Shown here in pieces: positions 6,385-6,687 of a DNA stretch of 6,687 nucleotides. The first letter of the stretch is position 1. Each line of letters opens with the position of its first letter. Made by a program: the position numbers and the translations under genes. The notes under the pieces are model-generated. The model was not told the origin of the DNA and ran no database searches. It was given only the letters and a program-made list of their open reading frames with translations. Origin of the DNA: Syntrophus sp034006265 (GTDB lineage: Bacteria; Desulfobacterota; Syntrophia; Syntrophales; Syntrophaceae); the NCBI GenBank assembly GCA_034006265.1, contig JAVETB010000121.1, positions 1 to 6,687 on the forward strand, read 5' to 3'.

Positions 6385-6687
6385 TCAATTCGTATCGCAT
6401 GGAGGAAAGGGGAGCCGGTGCAATCGGAGATCCGGCACGATGACCGCTTCCATCCCCACTGGGAGGAACTCCTTCAGTTTGTCCAGTACCGCCGCCAGGA
6501 GGAGACTGTAGTGCCAGCCGTGATGGACCCCCATTTCGCCGCCGTCCTCGGCCCCGAAACGGACCGCCTCCGGGGTGGCGGGATGGAGAACGGCACATCC
6601 CGGCTCTCCGAACCGGGCGGTTCGGCGGACGATCTCCCCTCCCTCGTCGAACTCGAAGGCATGGAAAACCGGCCTCTCGGTGGCGTT
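6385..6687 (-). CDS. Unrecognised protein, C-terminal 100 residues (start beyond right edge)
   Basis: An open frame enters at the right edge and ends in TGA at 6385-6387. I chose this frame because it is open to the edge, has a protein-like composition (alternating hydrophobic and acidic segments) and stops 23 bases before the DUF6519 start, as expected for an operon. The visible part begins with FHAFEFDEGGEIVRRT and continues with a Gly/Glu-rich stretch. It then has an aromatic/His-rich segment, GVHHGWHYSLLLAAVLDKL, and ends VIVPDLRLHRLPFPP. The central segment is probably a helix and the flanks probably strands. I do not recognise a family. By position it could be another tail- or baseplate-associated component, but nothing in the residues proves this. 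Smaller open frames on the same strand here are Arg/Pro/Ser-rich and look like shadows. Confidence 0.65.
   Translation of the reverse strand, partial: NATERPVFHAFEFDEGGEIVRRTARFGEPGCAVLHPATPEAVRFGAEDGGEMGVHHGWHYSLLLAAVLDKLKEFLPVGMEAVIVPDLRLHRLPFPPCDTN

Overview
All four supported genes lie on the minus strand, packed head to tail, and look like one operon fragment from the cargo and fibre part of a contractile phage-tail-like injection system (eCIS-type) locus. In transcription order, from the right edge to the left, they are: (1) the last 100 codons of an unrecognised gene; (2) a complete 1018-residue DUF6519-family protein with a tail-fibre or baseplate-accessory look; (3) a complete 879-residue putative cargo or toxin; (4) the first 183 codons of a DUF4157-family protein that runs off the left edge. 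The gaps are 23, 93 and 20 bases, and each start inside the window has a purine-rich Shine-Dalgarno sequence 5-7 bases upstream.

The organism appears to be a Gram-negative-like environmental bacterium with moderately high GC, estimated by eye at high 50s percent. Desulfobacterota/Deltaproteobacteria-like is my best guess, but no phylogenetic marker is present, so this is weak. Almost the whole window is coding. The 93-base gap between genes 2 and 3 has no convincing terminator or promoter. I saw no tRNA, rRNA, CRISPR array, IS element or attachment site.

The most interesting feature is the relationship between the two left-hand genes. Both carry the same N-terminal module, built on KLxVGxxDDxxEREADxVA and followed by RM. 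In gene 4 it precedes the usual DUF4157 body (GxDFSxVRVH). In gene 3 the DUF4157 body and its HExxH metallopeptidase motif are absent. They are replaced by about 800 unrelated residues, mostly helical, with a Cys-His-Asn arrangement (Cys565, His595, Asn612/613) suggesting a papain- or transglutaminase-like catalytic domain. I infer that the module is a portable loading or association tag for the injection system and that gene 3 is a cysteine-hydrolase-type cargo. No structural gene of the particle (sheath, tube, baseplate, AAA+ ATPase) is in the window, so the eCIS assignment rests on family association only.

The DUF6519 protein combines a conserved N-terminal module, five 33-36-residue repeats each with a cysteine pair, a predicted parallel beta-helix, a helical insertion and a second beta-rich segment. 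This architecture suits an extended fibre or decoration on a tail-like particle.
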